From Acidobacteriota bacterium (GTDB lineage Bacteria; Acidobacteriota; Terriglobia; Terriglobales; Acidobacteriaceae), in contig JAFDVQ010000001.1 in assembly GCA_018268915.1 (NCBI GenBank), positions 620,001-684,000 of the forward strand: 64,000 bases of DNA. The letters are read 5' to 3'. Numbering within the stretch: the first letter of the stretch is position 1; each line of letters starts with the position of its first letter. Shown here piece after piece: positions 63,659 to 64,000 of the stretch. Both the position numbers and the translations under genes were made by a program. The notes below the pieces were generated by a model that was given only the letters and a program-made list of their open reading frames with translations, had not been told where the DNA came from and searched no databases.

Positions 63659-64000
63659 ATGAGCGATAAAAGCGAACAAAATGCAGTCTCTCGGACAATC
63701 GGAAACGTGCCGGAAGACTCGCAAACCGCAAATACCAGCAATACTTCAGCGAAGCCGCAGAACGGCGACCCCGACATGGCCGTTGAACTGCCGACAGCCG
63801 CGCCGATCTCTCCGAACGGTGCGCCTCCACCTCTCGCATCCGCCCCATTGGCCTATGAAAATCCTGCATTCCTGAATGGACCTGACGGTCGTTTGATTCG
63901 TATTGTCGCCGAGTACATGGAACCGCTGGCGCGCTTTCGTCGCGAGCATATCCAGGACACAGTTGTATTTTTTGGGTCGGCCCGTTTTCGCGGGAAAGAA
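63659..64000 (+). CDS. LOG-family protein, 3' truncated by window edge
   Basis: The first 114 residues are seen. After a low-complexity leader (about 1-68), FLNGPDGRLIRIVAEYMEPL and DTVVFFGSARF match the start of TIGR00730/LOG (nucleotide 5'-monophosphate phosphoribohydrolase-like) proteins of the long type. The PGGxGTxxE motif would lie beyond the window. The leader is longer than usual for the family. Confidence 0.85.
   Translation, partial: MSDKSEQNAVSRTIGNVPEDSQTANTSNTSAKPQNGDPDMAVELPTAAPISPNGAPPPLASAPLAYENPAFLNGPDGRLIRIVAEYMEPLARFRREHIQDTVVFFGSARFRGKE

Overview
The window looks like a GC-rich chromosome segment of an Acidobacteriota soil bacterium, probably class Terriglobia. The clues are an ADOP-type permease (36748-39201), hairpin repeats of a kind common in that group, a CheB/CheR/PAS kinase fusion, TonB-dependent uptake, many secreted lipoproteins and hyp genes for [NiFe] hydrogenase assembly. 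The assignment comes from gene content and pattern recognition, not from a search. I see no phage, insertion sequence, CRISPR array, rRNA or tRNA. The only classical RNA gene is tmRNA.

Layout. 1-2133: end of a GH13 enzyme, gmhA and a small membrane protein. 2254-4195: a candidate small RNA, then a run of cysteine-rich genes (CYCXC-type protein, [2Fe-2S] ferredoxin-like protein, a 45-residue five-CxC peptide too short for most gene callers) leading into a CorE-like ECF sigma factor. 4335-4688: ssrA. 4903-14822: a lipoprotein, a DUF1963 protein and a signalling block (CheB-CheR-PAS kinase, NarL-type regulator, stand-alone CheB, cold-shock protein, HD-GYP regulator). 15150-19635: glmU and an inactive/active M16 peptidase pair. 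19874-25619: amidohydrolase, hslVU, a lipoprotein and a TonB-dependent receptor. 25627-35988: small metabolic and secreted proteins, including transaldolase, an FAA hydrolase, a serine hydrolase, a tandem pair of unrecognised paralogues, and a CGNR regulator divergent from a DMT transporter. 36027-36730: a five-copy 132-bp tandem repeat. 36748-46734: ADOP permease, two MFS carriers, DUF695, GNAT, small membrane proteins and a GlmS-isomerase-like SIS protein. 46981-52333: an aminotransferase and hypA-hypB-DUF1801-hypC-hypD-hypE. 52362-64000: a secreted Ig-like lipoprotein, a GH13/sugar-isomerase block, gamma-glutamyltransferase, an unrecognised 598-residue protein and the start of a LOG-family gene.

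How it fits together. The most interesting unit is 2526-4195, where a sigma factor with a linker CxC and a cysteine-rich tail sits beside other cysteine-rich products. This suggests a metal-responsive regulon, not yet shown. hypABCDE form a maturation set without hypF or hydrogenase genes in view; a CRP/FNR-like box before hypC has a near twin at 44435. The tandem repeat and its dispersed relatives keep their hairpins through paired changes, so structure seems to be under selection.
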